This document shows positions 1-11,136 of a stretch of DNA of 64,000 nucleotides, piece after piece; the first letter of the stretch is position 1; every line of letters starts with the position of its first letter. Below the pieces are notes generated by a model, which did not search any database, was not told the DNA's origin, and saw nothing but the letters and a program-made list of their open reading frames with translations. Location of the stretch: the NCBI GenBank assembly GCA_026005015.1, contig BPKG01000002.1, positions 372,001 to 436,000 on the forward strand, given 5' to 3'. The DNA is from Burkholderiales bacterium. Its GTDB lineage: Bacteria > Pseudomonadota > Gammaproteobacteria > Burkholderiales > UBA6910. The translations under genes were made by a program, and so were the position numbers.

Positions 1-148
1 CTGGTCGGCCCGCGTCCATCGTCCCTCCGGAAGAAGAGGCCGGCGCAGCGGGCCCAGCCGAATGATCGGGCGCAGCCATGGGGTGAATGTGCGGTGAAAG
101 GCGCGGGGACGCAACCCCAGCTATTCTTGGCGCCGCCTCTTTGGCCTG
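1..148. other. Window edge, no gene recognised
   Basis: I see no recognisable coding sequence here on either strand. The stretch lies downstream of the stop codon of the ZIP transporter gene. Confidence 0.4.
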
Positions 149-928
149 TCAATGGGCGTGGCCGCCCACCAGCGCCCCGACTGCCCAGATCGATCCCACG
201 CCCAGGGCGATCAGCAGCACCTGGATGGCGCCGGCCTTGAGCGCCGGCGTACGGTGCAGGTCCGGGATCAGGTCCGCCACCGCCACGTAGATCATGCTGG
301 CGGCGGCAAACCCGAGGAGCGGCGGCACCAGCTCCCGCATGCTCTCCAGCCCCGCGTAGCCGATCAGCGCCCCCAGGAGCATGGCCATGCTGGAGAGCAG
401 GTTGAAGAGCAGGGCCTTGGCCTTGCTGAAACCGGAATGGAGCAGGACCAGGAAGTCGCCGGCTTCCTGGGGAATCTCGTGGGCGATGATGGCCAGCGCC
501 GTGACGATGCCCAGGTGCAGGTTGGTGAGGAAGGCGGCGGCGATCAGCACCCCGTCGACGAAGTTATGGATGGTGTCGCCGATGAGGATGAGGATGCCGC
601 TGCGGATGCGGGCCCCGGGCAGGAGCGCCGGGTCGTGGCCGTCCGAATGGTGGGTGTGGTGGTGGCGCCACAGCACCAGCTTCTCCAGCACGAAGAACAC
701 CACGATGCCGAGGAGCACGATGCCGCTCGTCTGCTCGATGCTCCTGCCATGGGCCATGGCTTCCGGCAGCATCTCCAGGAACGCTGCGCCGAGGAGCGCC
801 CCGATGGCGTAGCTCACCAGCCAGGGAATCCAGGCGGCGCGGGCGGCGAGGGTGAGGGCTCCCGCCACCAGCACGCTCAAGAGGCCGCCCGTGAGGCTGG
901 CGGCGATGATCCAGGCAAAAGGGGACAT
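149..928 (-). CDS. ZIP-family divalent metal transporter
   Basis: A 259-residue multi-spanning membrane protein of the ZIP (ZupT/GufA-like) family, which moves zinc or other divalent metals into the cytoplasm. The two family signatures are visible: HNFVDG at about residues 121-126 and HEIPQEAGD at about 150-158, the metal-binding helices 4 and 5. Between helices 3 and 4 lies a histidine-rich loop (residues 89-98), typical of the family and probably metal-sensing. Length fits the family. I chose the ATG at 928 because the protein then begins directly with a hydrophobic helix; upstream sequence in the same frame is antisense to the next gene. The actual metal cannot be read from sequence. This gene is intact, unlike those that follow. 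Confidence 0.9.
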   Translation of the reverse strand: MSPFAWIIAASLTGGLLSVLVAGALTLAARAAWIPWLVSYAIGALLGAAFLEMLPEAMAHGRSIEQTSGIVLLGIVVFFVLEKLVLWRHHHTHHSDGHDPALLPGARIRSGILILIGDTIHNFVDGVLIAAAFLTNLHLGIVTALAIIAHEIPQEAGDFLVLLHSGFSKAKALLFNLLSSMAMLLGALIGYAGLESMRELVPPLLGFAAASMIYVAVADLIPDLHRTPALKAGAIQVLLIALGVGSIWAVGALVGGHAH

Positions 929-975
929 GGAAAGGGCGCAGCGGCGAAACGGCGCATTATAGCCGCACCGCAGGC

Positions 976-1764
976 TCAATCGGTGAGCCACACCAGCGCC
1001 ACCGTGCGGCCCGGTGACGCCGGTCGCGCCGGTACGAATAGAAGCGCTGCGGGATCGCTGAAGGTGCAGGCCGCCTCCCCGGTCGACCGCCCGCACCCCG
1101 CACGCCGTCCAGCCGCTGCCGCGCGAGCAGCGTAGCAGGTTGGCGAGCCACCTGCCGTTGTCCCGCGGCAGCGAAGGCGAACGCGGCCCGCGCGTCGCGC
1201 GCGCAGGAACGCCTCGCCGCACCTCGTCGCCCACCTCGAAGCTGTCCGGCCCGATGGCGGGGCCCCAGCCACGCCAGCAGCCGGGCGGGATCCGCCTCGC
1301 GGTCGCGGCCACCGCGCTGCTCGACCACGCCGGCCGCCAGTCCCCGCCAGCCGGCGTGGGCGATCGCCTACCACGCGTGGCGTCCCGCGTCGCAGAGCAG
1401 GACCGGCAGGCAGTCCGCCACCTGCACCGCGCACAGACCACGCCGGGCGTCGCGGGTCGACGGCGGCATCGGCCTCTTTCTCCTCGGGCGGTGCCGACCG
1501 GGCTGCGGCTCGGGTCGAGGCGGGCCACCGTCGGCGCCGTGCACCTGCCGGAGCCAGCGCGGCTCGGCCGGCAGGCCTCCGCCGCAGCCGCGCGCCGGTT
1601 CTCCGCGACGTGCTCCGGCGGTCGTCCCCCACGTGCTCGCTCGAGGTTGAGCGACGCGTACGGGCCGCTGGCTCACGCCGCCCGCTCCGCGTGGTGACGA
1701 GCGCCCGCACCCGGCGCGGCGCGGGCCAGTCCGGGATGATCGCGGCGGAGCGCATCGCCGTCAC
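976..1764 (-). CDS. pgeF: PgeF/YfiH laccase-domain protein, frame-disrupted
   Basis: Remains of the multicopper-polyphenol-oxidase (laccase) domain family PgeF, known as a peptidoglycan-editing or purine-nucleoside-processing enzyme. Family blocks lie in different frames: the N-terminal [20 protein letters not shown] from the first frame, [15 protein letters not shown] and [15 protein letters not shown] in a second, [16 protein letters not shown] in a third, and the C-terminal VALVWLTD back in the first. At least four indels must therefore exist. The candidate GTG start at 1764 overlaps the rluD stop codon (1761-1763), which supports translational coupling; an ATG lies three codons later at 1755. 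The rluD-pgeF order is common in betaproteobacteria. I read the damage as sequence error, not a proven pseudogene. Confidence 0.8.
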   Translation of the reverse strand: MTAMRSAAIIPDWPAPRRVRALVTTRSGRREPAARTRRSTSSEHVGDDRRSTSRRTGARLRRRPAGRAALAPAGARRRRWPASTRAAARSAPPEEKEADAAVDPRRPAWSVRGAGGGLPAGPALRRGTPRVVGDRPRRLAGTGGRRGRAARWPRPRGGSRPAAGVAGAPPSGRTASRWATRCGEAFLRARRAGRVRLRCRGTTAGGSPTCYAARAAAAGRRAGCGRSTGEAACTFSDPAALLFVPARPASPGRTVALVWLTD

Positions 1765-2739
1765 GGCGCCGGTGGCGGGCGGCGCAGCGCCTCGATGAGG
1801 CCGCCAGGTCGGGCGGCGCCGGCGAATCGAACCGCAGCGCGCGACCGCTGGCGGGATGGGTGAACGCGAGCGTGGCCGCGTGCAGCGCCTGCCGCCTGAA
1901 CGCGCGGCACGGCGCGGGCAGCGCCGCGTTGCGGCGGTAGACCGGGTCGCCGACGAGCGGATGGCCGATGGAGGTGAGGTGGACGCGGATCTGGTGCGTG
2001 CGGCCGGTTTCCAGACGGCAGCGCAGCAGCGTGCAGGCGCCGAAGCGCTCCAGCACCTCGTAATGGGTCACCGCGGCCTTGCCGGCCGCCACCACCGCCA
2101 TGCGCGTGCGCTGCGTCGGATGACGGCCGACCGGCGCATCGATCGTGCCGCCGCGCTCGAGGTCGCCCTGGACGAGCGCGAGGTACTCGCGGCGCACCTC
2201 GCGCGCGGCCAGCTGCCGCACGAGGCCCGCGTGCGCCGTCAGGGTCTTTGCCACCACCAGAGGCCCGCTCGTGTCCTTGTCGAGCCGGTGCACGATGCCC
2301 GCCCGCGGCAGCGCCGCCAGCGCGGGGCAGTGGTGGAGCAGGGCGTTGAGCAGCGTGCCGCGCCAGTTTCCGCTGCCCGGGTGGACGACGCGCCCTGGCG
2401 TCTTGTCCATGCACCATGCAGCTCCTCGTCCTCGTGCACGACGGCGAGCGGGATCGCCTCCGGCGCGAACGCGGACGCCTCGGGCGCCGGCGCCGGCGCG
2501 AGATCGACGCGTTCGCCGCCCCAGACCTTGTCCTTGGGCGTGACCTCGCGACCGTCCACCCGCACGCAGCCGCCGCGGATCCACGCGGCGAGCCGCGAGC
2601 GCGAGTACTGCGGCAGGACGCTGGCCAGCGCCTGATCGATACGCATGCCGGCCACCTCCCGCGGCAGCGTCAGGCGCGCCGGCGGGGCCGGCTCGGGGGT
2701 AGAATAGGACACGACATTCAAGCGAGGCTCGCCCGACAT
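1761..2739 (-). CDS. rluD: 23S rRNA pseudouridine synthase RluD, frame-disrupted
   Basis: RluD-type pseudouridine synthase acting on helix 69 of 23S rRNA. The N-terminal S4-like RNA-binding part is readable ([18 protein letters not shown], then [12 protein letters not shown]). The catalytic block HRLDKDTSG with its aspartate and the downstream [10 protein letters not shown] motif are in a second frame. The C-terminus [12 protein letters not shown] with TGA at 1761-1763 is in a third frame. At least two indels, near 2410 and 1825, are needed. The ATG at 2739 overlaps the bamD ATG on the other strand; the GTG at 2712 (VSYSTPEP) is an alternative that would leave room for a promoter. Coupled to pgeF downstream. 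Confidence 0.85.
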
Positions 2740-3592
2740 GCGCCCTAGTTTATCTGCAATCCCCGCCGCGCCGCCGCCGGCGCGCGCGGCGGCCTGGCTC
2801 GCCGCGCTCGCGGTGGTGCTGCTGGCCGGCTGCGGCAACCTGTTCACGAGCGAGGACGAAACCCAGACCTGGTCCGCGCAGCGCCTGTACAGCGAAGCCA
2901 AGGACGAGCTGAACAGCGGCAACTACCAGAACGCGCGATCAAGCTGTTCGAGACGCTGGAAGCGCGCTATCCCTACGGCCGCTTCGCCTTGCAGGCGCAG
3001 CTCGAGGTCGCCTACGCCTACTACAAGGACGGCGAGGCGGCCGCCGGCCGTGCAGCGCCGCCGACCGCTTCATCAAGCTGCACCCCAACCATCCCGAACG
3101 TCGACTACGCCTACTACCTCAAGGGCCTCGCGCATCTTCAACACGCGGACCTGGGCATTTTCTCCGCCAACCTGGCGGGGCGACGACCTCACCGACCGGG
3201 ATCCCAAGGCGGCGCGGGAGGCTCGTTCGACGCCTTCCGGGAGCTGGTGGCGCGCTTTCCCGGAGAGCCGCTACGCCGCCGACGCCCGCGCGCGCATGCG
3301 CTACCTGGTGAACGCCCTGGCGCTCCCACGAGGTGCACGCGGCCCGCTACTACCTGCGCCGCGGCGCCTACGTCGCCGCGGCCAACCGCGCCACGTTCGC
3401 GCTGGAGACCTATCCCGCAGGCCCCGGCCCTCGAGGACGCCCTGGCCGTCATGGTGCGCGCCTACGAGCGCCTCGGGGCTGCACCGAGCTGCGCGACGAC
3501 AGCGCGCCGCGTGCTGGAGCAGAACTTCCCCGGCAGCGTCTCCCTGGCTCGCCGGCGGCCCGCAGTCGGGCGCCTGGTGGAAGTTCTGGTGA
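2738..3592 (+). CDS. bamD: Outer-membrane assembly lipoprotein BamD, frame-disrupted
   Basis: BamD (ComL) is the essential TPR lipoprotein of the BAM complex that inserts beta-barrel proteins in the outer membrane. A signal peptide with lipobox LAGC lies at about residues 26-32. Family blocks follow in shifting frames: [70 protein letters not shown] and the C-terminal WWKFW with TGA ending at 3592. I can place extra bases near 2935 (two), 3105, 3325, 3418, 3475, 3503 and 3541; each resolved change is an insertion. Because BamD is essential, sequencing or assembly error is far likelier than inactivation. Confidence 0.88.
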   Translation: MRPSLSAIPAAPPPARAAAWLAALAVVLLAGCGNLFTSEDETQTWSAQRLYSEAKDELNSGNYQNARSSCSRRWKRAIPTAASPCRRSSRSPTPTTRTARRPPAVQRRRPLHQAAPQPSRTSTTPTTSRASRIFNTRTWAFSPPTWRGDDLTDRDPKAAREARSTPSGSWWRAFPESRYAADARARMRYLVNALALPRGARGPLLPAPRRLRRRGQPRHVRAGDLSRRPRPSRTPWPSWCAPTSASGLHRAARRQRAACWSRTSPAASPWLAGGPQSGAWWKFW

Positions 3593-3670
3593 CGCCCGGT
3601 AGCCGACGCCGCGCGGGAGCAAAGGGTGGCACGGCCCCGGAGGTGCCGGGGAGCCGGGGAAAGACCTGAA

Positions 3671-3815
3671 TGCCTTGAACCGCGAAGGACACGAAGGACG
3701 CCGGGTAACGAATTCCTTCCCCGTTGTCGGGTTTCCTTCGCGTCCTCTGCGTCTTCGGCGGTGGAAAGCTGTTGAACTTCTCCGCGCCTCCGCGCCTCGG
3801 CGGTGAAAACGCCGC
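3671..3815. repeat. Degenerate intergenic inverted repeats between bamD and csoR
   Basis: Two related units of about 35 bases face each other. The left one (about 3676-3706) contains ACCGCGAAGGACACGAAGG. The right one (about 3731-3767) reads, on the opposite strand, ACCGCCGAAGACGCAGAGG. A third, shorter unit in the right-hand orientation (about 3779-3810) contains CCGCGCCTCGGCGGTGAA. The frame of csoR runs on into these units. From memory, similar short repeats occur between genes in many unrelated bacteria; I cannot check their copy number here. Confidence 0.6.
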
Positions 3816-4097
3816 CGCCCTTCCGGCTCAGCGCGCGAACTTCCTGCACCACGTCCATCAGCTCGGCGATGGCCGCCTCCCCGTCGCCGGAGCGGATCGC
3901 GCCCTTCACGCACCCCTGGGTGTGGTCCTCCAGCAGCTGCAGCGCCGACGGCGTCCAGCGCCGCGCGCAGCGCGGCGATCTGCGATCAGCACGTCCACGC
4001 AGTAGCGGTCCTCCTCGATCATCCGCGCCACGCCCCGCACCTGGCCCTCGATCCGGGCGAGGCGCTTCAGCAGCGCGGCCTTGCGCGGCTGCACCAC
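3811..4097 (-). CDS. csoR: CsoR-family copper-sensing repressor, frame-disrupted
   Basis: CsoR/RcnR-family all-helical repressor that releases DNA on binding Cu(I). The N-terminal half from a GTG at 4097 shows [17 protein letters not shown] and the first ligand cysteine in DRYCVDVL. The second half, in another frame, shows [20 protein letters not shown] with the ligand histidine and second cysteine (the Cys-His-Cys triad), then [16 protein letters not shown]. One or two extra bases near 3960-3985 separate the halves. The 3-prime end is uncertain because the frame runs into the intergenic repeats; I place it near 3811. Last gene of a copA-copZ-csoR set, with a matching operator ahead of copA. 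Confidence 0.8.
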
Positions 4098-4149
4098 CCG
4101 ACTTCGGCGGCGTGGCGAGGCCTCGGAGCGCCGGCGCGGACTGACCCGA

Positions 4150-4365
4150 CGACCTCATAGCCCGCCCCCTCGATCGCCGCCCTTGCAGCTGCCTCGTCGC
4201 CGGTGCGCGCCGGGTCGTACGCGACCCGGTGCCGCGCCTTTCTCCGCCAGCGACACGTCGGCGCTGCCCGACGCCCGGCGATCCCCGCGCAGCACGCGGG
4301 TCACGCTGCTTCAACGCAGCCCATGGCAGGTCATGCCGTTCGACTTTCAGGGTGACCGTTTCCAT
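4150..4365 (-). CDS. CopZ-like copper chaperone (HMA domain), frame-disrupted
   Basis: A small heavy-metal-associated domain protein between copA and csoR. It starts METVTLKVE at the ATG at 4365. Correcting one extra base after VE gives GMTCHG, and dropping a second gives the CXXC-type copper site GMTCHGC. The tail reads YDPARTGDE and then [13 protein letters not shown] in other frames, as expected for the last strand and helix of an HMA domain of about 70 residues. It would carry Cu(I) to the ATPase or to CsoR. The end is approximate because of the indels. Confidence 0.65.
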
Positions 4366-4499
4366 GCTTGCTCCTGTGCGGGTGATGGGTCGTGGGCAAT
4401 AGAGTATCGAAAAAAACGCTAACCGGTGATGGAGGACGGGCGGCGCGTCGCCGGCGGGGCGGCCGCGGTGGCGCGGCCCGTCGCTCGCCCATCGCGGCT

Positions 4500-6913
4500 T
4501 CCGCATCGCGCATCGGGGCCGGTTTCCGCCGGGCCGCCAGCGCCGGAGCAGCAGCGAGTTGCTCACCACCGACACCGAACGTCATGCGCCATCGCGGCGC
4601 CCGCGATCACCGGGTTCAGCGAGCCCCACGGCCGCCAGCGGGATGCCCAGCACGTTGTAGACGAAAGGCGAAGAACAGGTTCTGCCGGATCTTGGCCGGA
4701 GCGTCGCCCGGGAGAGCGAGAGGGCGTCGGCGACGCCGTTCAAATCGCTGCGCATCAGCGTCACGTCGGCGGCCTCGATGGCGACGTCCGAGCCGGTGCC
4801 GACGGCGAAGCTCACGTCGGCGGCCGCCAGCGCCGGCGCGTCGTTGATGCCGTCGCCGACCATGCCCACCACGCGTCCGGAGGACTTGAGCCGCTGCACT
4901 TCCTCGGCCTTGTGCCGCGGCAGCACTTCGGCCACGAAGCGGTCGACGCCGGCCTGCGCGGGCGATCGCGGCGGCCGTGGCGTGGTTGTCGCCGGTCAGC
5001 ATCACCACCTCGAGGCCCATCGCCTTCAGCCGCGCCACGGCGTCGCGCGACGTCTCCCGCAGGCGGTCGGCGATGGCGAGGAGGGCAAGCACTTCCCGGC
5101 CGCGCGCCAGGGCCACCACCGTCTTGCCCTGGGCGGTGAGCGGCTCCAGCTCGGCCGCCGGCACGTCGATCCCGCGGCCGGCAAGGAACGCGGGCGAGCC
5201 GAGCGCGAGCGGCACGCCGTCCACCTCGCCGATGACGCCGCCGCCGGTGACCGCCTCGAACGCGGCCAGGCGCCCGAGGGGGATGCCCTGGTCGCGGGCG
5301 CGATCCAGGATCGCCTTCGCCAGCGGATGCTCGGAGCCCTGTTCGAGCGAGGCGGCCAGGGCGATGACGTCGCGTTCGCTCGCGCCGCGGGCGATCACGT
5401 CGGTCAGCGCCGGCTTGCCCTCCGTCAGCGTGCCCGTCTTGTCGACGACGAGCGTGCGGATGTGCTCGGCCTGCTCCAGCGCCGCGGCGTTCTTGATCAG
5501 CACGCCGGACTGGGCGCCGCGGCCGGTGCCGACCATGATCGCGGTGGGCGTCGCGAGCCCCAGCGCGCACGGGCAGGCGATCACCAGCACCGCGACGGCG
5601 TTGATCAGCGCGGTGGTGAAGTCGCCGGCGAGTCCCCACGTCACCGCCAGCGTGAGCAGGGCGATGCCCACCACCACCGGCACGAAGACGCCGGAGATGC
5701 GGTCGGCGAGACGCTGGATCGGCGCCTTCGAGCCTTGCGCCTCCTCGACCAGGCGGATGATGGCGGCGAGCTGGGTGTGGCTGCCGACGCCGGTCGCGCG
5801 GGCACGCAGGCTGCCTTGCTCGTTCCGGGTGCCGGCGTAGACCCTGTCGCCGGTCGTCTTCGTGACCGGCAGGCTCTCGCCGGTCAGCATGGCCTCGTTG
5901 ACGGTGGTCGTGCCCTCGATCACCTCGCCGTCGACCGGGATGCTTTCGCCGGGCCGTACGATGAAAACCTCCCCGACGCGCAGCGTGCCGGCGTCGACCT
6001 CGACGAGCTCGCCGTCGCGCTCGACGCGGGCGGTGCGCGGCTGCAGGCGGATCAGCGACTCGATGGCGGCGGAGGTGCGCGCGCGGGCGCGCGACTCGAG
6101 CAGCTTGCCCATCAGCACGAGCGTGATGATCGCCGCGCTGGCCTCGAAATAGACGTGCTGGTGGTGTAGCGCCAGGACCGTGACGACGGCGCTGAACGCG
6201 TAGGCCATCGTGGTGCCGAGCGCGACCAGCACGTCCATGTTGGCGCCGCCGCCGCGCAGGGCGTGCCAGGCGCCGACGTAAAAGCGCTTGCCGATCCAGA
6301 ACTGCACCGGCGTGGCGAGGACGAGCTGCAGCCAGCGCGGCAGGAATTCGTGGCCGGCGCCCGCGAACATCGGCGCCATCTGCGCGACCAGCGGCAGCGT
6401 CAGCGCGACCGAGATCCAGAACAGGCGCAGGTCGCGGGCGTAGACGGCGGCGCGGCGCGCCTTCTCCTCCTCGCGGGAGGTCTCGGTGATTTCCTCGGCG
6501 CCGTAACCGGCGCGCTCGACCGCGGCGATGAGCTCCGCGACGGTGGCGGCGCCGGGCGAGACGTGGATGCGGGCGCGCTCCGCCGCGAAGTTGACGCTCG
6601 CCTCGACGCCGTCGATGCGATTCAGGACCTTCTCGATGCGCGCCGCGCACGCCGCGCAGGTCATGCCGGTGACCTTCAGCTCGACGGCCTGGGGAGGGAC
6701 GGAATAGCCGGCGCGCTCGATGCTCTTCACCAGCGCGTCCGGGGCGGTGGCGTTCGGGTCGAACTCGATGTGCGCGCGCTCGGCGGCGAAGTTGACCGCC
6801 GCGTGCACGCCGGGCAGGCGGTTCAATACCTTCTCGATGCGCGCGGCGCACGCGGCGCAGGTCATGCCCGTTGACGGGCAGGTCCCGATGGAGCGTGGCG
6901 CTGCCGAGCTCAT
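4500..6913 (-). CDS. copA: Copper-exporting P1B-type ATPase CopA, 3-prime end frame-disrupted
   Basis: Cu(I) efflux ATPase of the inner membrane. From the ATG at 6913 (preceded by GAGGAG) the protein shows two HMA domains, each with GMTCAAC, the actuator motif TGES, the transmembrane metal site CPC in [12 protein letters not shown], the phosphorylation site DKTGT and the hinge block [14 protein letters not shown]. The last block lies in another frame: an extra base near 4957 and further ones near 4680-4700 break the C-terminal part. Remnants [15 protein letters not shown] and [14 protein letters not shown] show the gene continues to about 4500. The extreme N-terminus before the first HMA may also be shifted. 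First gene of the copper set and directly downstream of a CsoR-type operator. Confidence 0.92.
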
Positions 6914-6943
6914 GGCGACTCCTCGGTCAGAAGCCGCGATCGT

Positions 6944-6960
6944 ATACCCCAATGGGGTAT
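6944..6960. promoter_or_regulatory. CsoR-type operator upstream of copA
   Basis: A perfect 7-3-7 inverted repeat, ATACCCC-AAT-GGGGTAT, lies 31 bases upstream of the copA start. This is the known layout of CsoR operators (TACCC/GGGTA half-sites). With csoR in the same gene set it implies autoregulated, copper-induced expression of copA, the CopZ-like gene and csoR. Confidence 0.8.
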
Positions 6961-6986
6961 TCGTCAACGAGCCCCCGCTCGCTTCC

Positions 6987-8996
<2,010 letters not shown>

Positions 8997-9138
8997 ACTC
9001 CACCTCCAAGGGCTTTGAGCTCCGAGGGCTGAATCCAGCCGCTCTCGTCATCCGTAGTAAGAAAATTGTATGCCAAAGGACGAGCCTGCAGCGCTGCCGG
9101 CCGTAAGCGGGCATTATCTTAACTATATATACTGCTGG

Positions 9139-9165
9139 CGAAGGCCGGGCCCGACTCGGCCTTCG
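9139..9165 (+). promoter_or_regulatory. Hairpin in the leader of the ECF sigma gene
   Basis: Perfect 9-base arms CGAAGGCCG and CGGCCTTCG with a 9-base loop, ending 6 bases before the GGGAGAAG ribosome-binding site. There is no following T-run, so it is not a standard terminator. A role in mRNA stability or translation is inference. Confidence 0.45.
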
Positions 9166-9180
9166 TCGACGGGAGAAGCT

Positions 9181-9765
9181 ATGGTCCGATCCCGCCAAAA
9201 GGCTTCTACGGCGCTCGATGCCGAGGACACGCCCGCCCGGTTGCTCGCGCGCTGTGCGCTGCGGGACGAGAGGGCTCTGGAGCGGCTTTATCGCTTGACC
9301 TCGCCTCGGCTGTTTGCCCTGGCGCTGCGCATGCTCAGGCGCCGGGATTGGGCCGAAGACGTCCTCCAGGACTGTTTCCTAGCGGTATGGCGCCATGCCG
9401 CGGATTATCGGCCGGAGCGAGGCGAGGCCCTCGCCTGGATGGCTGCGATTTTGCGTAACCGGGCGCTGGATTGGCTGCGGCGGGTCGATCCAGAGACTCC
9501 CTTGGAAGGTGAAGCGTTCTCGGAGCTGGCCGTGGAGGACGAGCATGCGGATCCGCCGGATCGAATGCTTTCCTCCACCGCGGCACGGGTGCTGCAGGAG
9601 TGCCTGGCGCGGCTCCAATCGCGCCAACGCCAGGCGATTGCCCTCGCCTACTACCAGGGCCTAACCCATGAAGAGCTGGCACAGCACATGGGCGAGCCCC
9701 TGGGCACGGTCAAGACATGGATCCGGCGAGGTCTCGAGCAGTTGCGCAGGTGCCTGGGGCGATGA
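9181..9765 (+). CDS. ECF-type RNA polymerase sigma factor
   Basis: A 194-residue sigma-70 family protein with only regions 2 and 4, hence the extracytoplasmic-function group. Region 2 spans about residues 30-103 (LERLYRLTSPRLF, DWAEDVLQDCFLAVW); region 4 spans about 135-190, with the helix-turn-helix LTHEELAQHMGEPLGTVKTW at 161-180. I chose the ATG at 9181 because of the GGGAGAAG ribosome-binding site just upstream; an upstream in-frame start at 9070 would add 37 non-conserved residues. The ATGA overlap with the next gene, a membrane anti-sigma factor, indicates a SigK/RskA-like pair. The stimulus is not readable, but the next genes encode heme proteins. Confidence 0.92.
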   Translation: MVRSRQKASTALDAEDTPARLLARCALRDERALERLYRLTSPRLFALALRMLRRRDWAEDVLQDCFLAVWRHAADYRPERGEALAWMAAILRNRALDWLRRVDPETPLEGEAFSELAVEDEHADPPDRMLSSTAARVLQECLARLQSRQRQAIALAYYQGLTHEELAQHMGEPLGTVKTWIRRGLEQLRRCLGR

Positions 9766-10470
9766 GATACGACAATCCACGGTTGAGGCAGCTGCTGGCG
9801 GGCGAATATGTGCTCGGCACCCTTCGGGGTCGCGCTCGGCGGCGCTTCGAACACCTGCTGCTCGACGACCCGGCACTGCGCCGGCTCGTGGAGGATTGGG
9901 AAATGAAACTCAACACGCTGGCTGAATCGGTGCCTCCGGTCAAACCTCCCGAGCGGGTATGGCGGGCGATCCGAGCCCGCATCGCCCCAGCACGGCCAGC
10001 GCCTGAAGCCTGGTGGAACCGGCTAGTGCTGTGGCGCGCCTTCGCAGCGGCCGCGGCCTTGGTTGCCGTGATGCTGGGCATCCAGCTCGGGCGGGAGCCG
10101 GCGGTAGAGCCCGCCCGTCCTGCGGTGGCGGTGTTGACCGGCGCCCAGAATCAGCCTGCCTGGCTCGTGATCCTGGGGGCCCAGCCCGGCGCAGCCCCTT
10201 CCCTGCGCTTTACCGCGCTTCAGCCCCAGGCCCTGAGCCCCGATCGGTCTTTCGAACTATGGCTGATTCCCCAGGGCGAGGGGGGCCCCTGTCTCGGCGG
10301 GCCTGCTCCCGCCCAGTGGCAGCGGAGCGCTGGCCCTTTCTCCGGCTGCCCAACGCGCTCTTTACCAGGCCAAGGCCGTGGCGGTCAGCCTGGAGCCGAA
10401 AGGAGGGTCTCCCACTGGAGCGCCCACGGGTCCGGTGCTCTATCAGGCGACCCTGATGGCCATGGAGTGA
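9762..10470 (+). CDS. Anti-sigma factor (RskA-like), single-base frameshift
   Basis: Membrane-anchored anti-sigma factor paired with the ECF sigma. The cytoplasmic N-terminal part (residues 1-85) includes [20 protein letters not shown], typical of RskA-type proteins. One transmembrane helix lies at about 88-110. The periplasmic RskA domain ends in SFELWLIPQGEGGP. There the frame breaks: removing one base near 10288 restores AGLLPPSGSGALALSP, then KAVAVSLEPKGGSPTGAP and TGPVLYQATLMAME, the expected ending, with TGA at 10468-10470. Without correction the frame runs to 10478 with an unrelated tail. I expect a sequence error, but a true mutation would release the sigma factor. ATG at 9762 overlaps the sigma stop. 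Confidence 0.85.
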
Positions 10471-10501
10471 ATCTGTAATCGCGCTTCTTGCGTATTAGCC
10501 A

Positions 10502-10519
10502 GTGCGGGATGTCCCGTAC
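10502..10519. promoter_or_regulatory. Inverted repeat upstream of the hemoglobin gene
   Basis: An 8-2-8 inverted repeat, GTGCGGGA-TG-TCCCGTAC, with one mismatch between arms, 26 bases before the start of the truncated hemoglobin gene. Its position suits a repressor operator or leader stem. I do not recognise the regulator. Confidence 0.4.
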
Positions 10520-10545
10520 GATGCAATCTAAAAAGGAGCGCCATC

Positions 10546-10998
10546 ATGAAAACTCGTTTCCGCCGTTCGTTCTTGGTCTTCGGTCTGGTGGCCGCGTTGA
10601 CCGCCTGTACCGCGGCCCAGAGCGCCGCGACCGGGAAGTCCGGGAAGTCTCTCTACGAGCGTCTTGGCGGCAAGCCCGCGATTCAGGCGGTGGTGGATGA
10701 CTTCATCGGCAATGTGGCCGCCGATGCCCGCATCAACGGCTTTTTTGCCAACGCCGATATTCCCCGGCTGAAGAGAATGCTCGTGGACCAAATCTGCGAA
10801 GCTAGCGGTGGGCCTTGTAAATACACGGGTAAGAGTATGAAGGAAGCCCATGCCGGGATGGGAATCACGGAGGCCCATTTCAACGCCTTGGTGGAGGATC
10901 TGGTCAAAAGCCTCGACAAGTTCCGCGTCCCCGAGAAAGAGAAAAACGAGCTCCTGGCGGCTTTGGCGGCGATGAAACCGGACATCGTCGGTAAATAA
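10546..10998 (+). CDS. Group 1 truncated hemoglobin, lipoprotein form
   Basis: A 150-residue protein of the bacterial-like globin (trHb group 1) family. The globin fold begins at [19 protein letters not shown] (residues 35-53). KEAHAGMGI holds the likely proximal heme histidine, H102, and [14 protein letters not shown] follows. Unusually the protein begins with a signal peptide ending in the lipobox LTAC (cysteine 21), so the globin should sit on a membrane outside the cytoplasm. Two cysteines, 84 and 91, flank a GGP turn. The ribosome-binding site AAGGAG precedes the ATG. Family members bind oxygen or nitric oxide; the placement between an ECF pair and a P460-like cytochrome suggests detoxification or sensing of nitrogen oxides (inference). 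Confidence 0.9.
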   Translation: MKTRFRRSFLVFGLVAALTACTAAQSAATGKSGKSLYERLGGKPAIQAVVDDFIGNVAADARINGFFANADIPRLKRMLVDQICEASGGPCKYTGKSMKEAHAGMGITEAHFNALVEDLVKSLDKFRVPEKEKNELLAALAAMKPDIVGK

Positions 10999-11078
10999 AG
11001 CTCCGAGCCCTCGCTTCCCTGCCAGGGGCAGAAAGACCGCGCCGGATCAAGGCATAGACATCTTCTTTACAACCTCAT

Positions 11079-11121
11079 CCCCCCGCAGACCCGCGTTTTC
11101 TCTGGCCGTCGCGGGGGTTTT
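11079..11121 (+). terminator. Possible weak terminator after the hemoglobin gene
   Basis: CCCGCG at 11090-11095 pairs with CGCGGG at 11110-11115, followed by G and a short T-run (11118-11121). An alternative outer pairing uses the C-run at 11079. The T-run of four is short, so this is tentative. Confidence 0.35.
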
Positions 11122-11136
11122 GGGAGGAAGGCCTAA

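Noticed and set aside
2738-3592. bamD as a true pseudogene
   Set aside because: All motif blocks survive in other frames, including the C-terminus, and the gene is essential in proteobacteria.
3671-3815. CRISPR array
   Set aside because: Units are inverted and degenerate with unequal spacing, and no cas genes are near.
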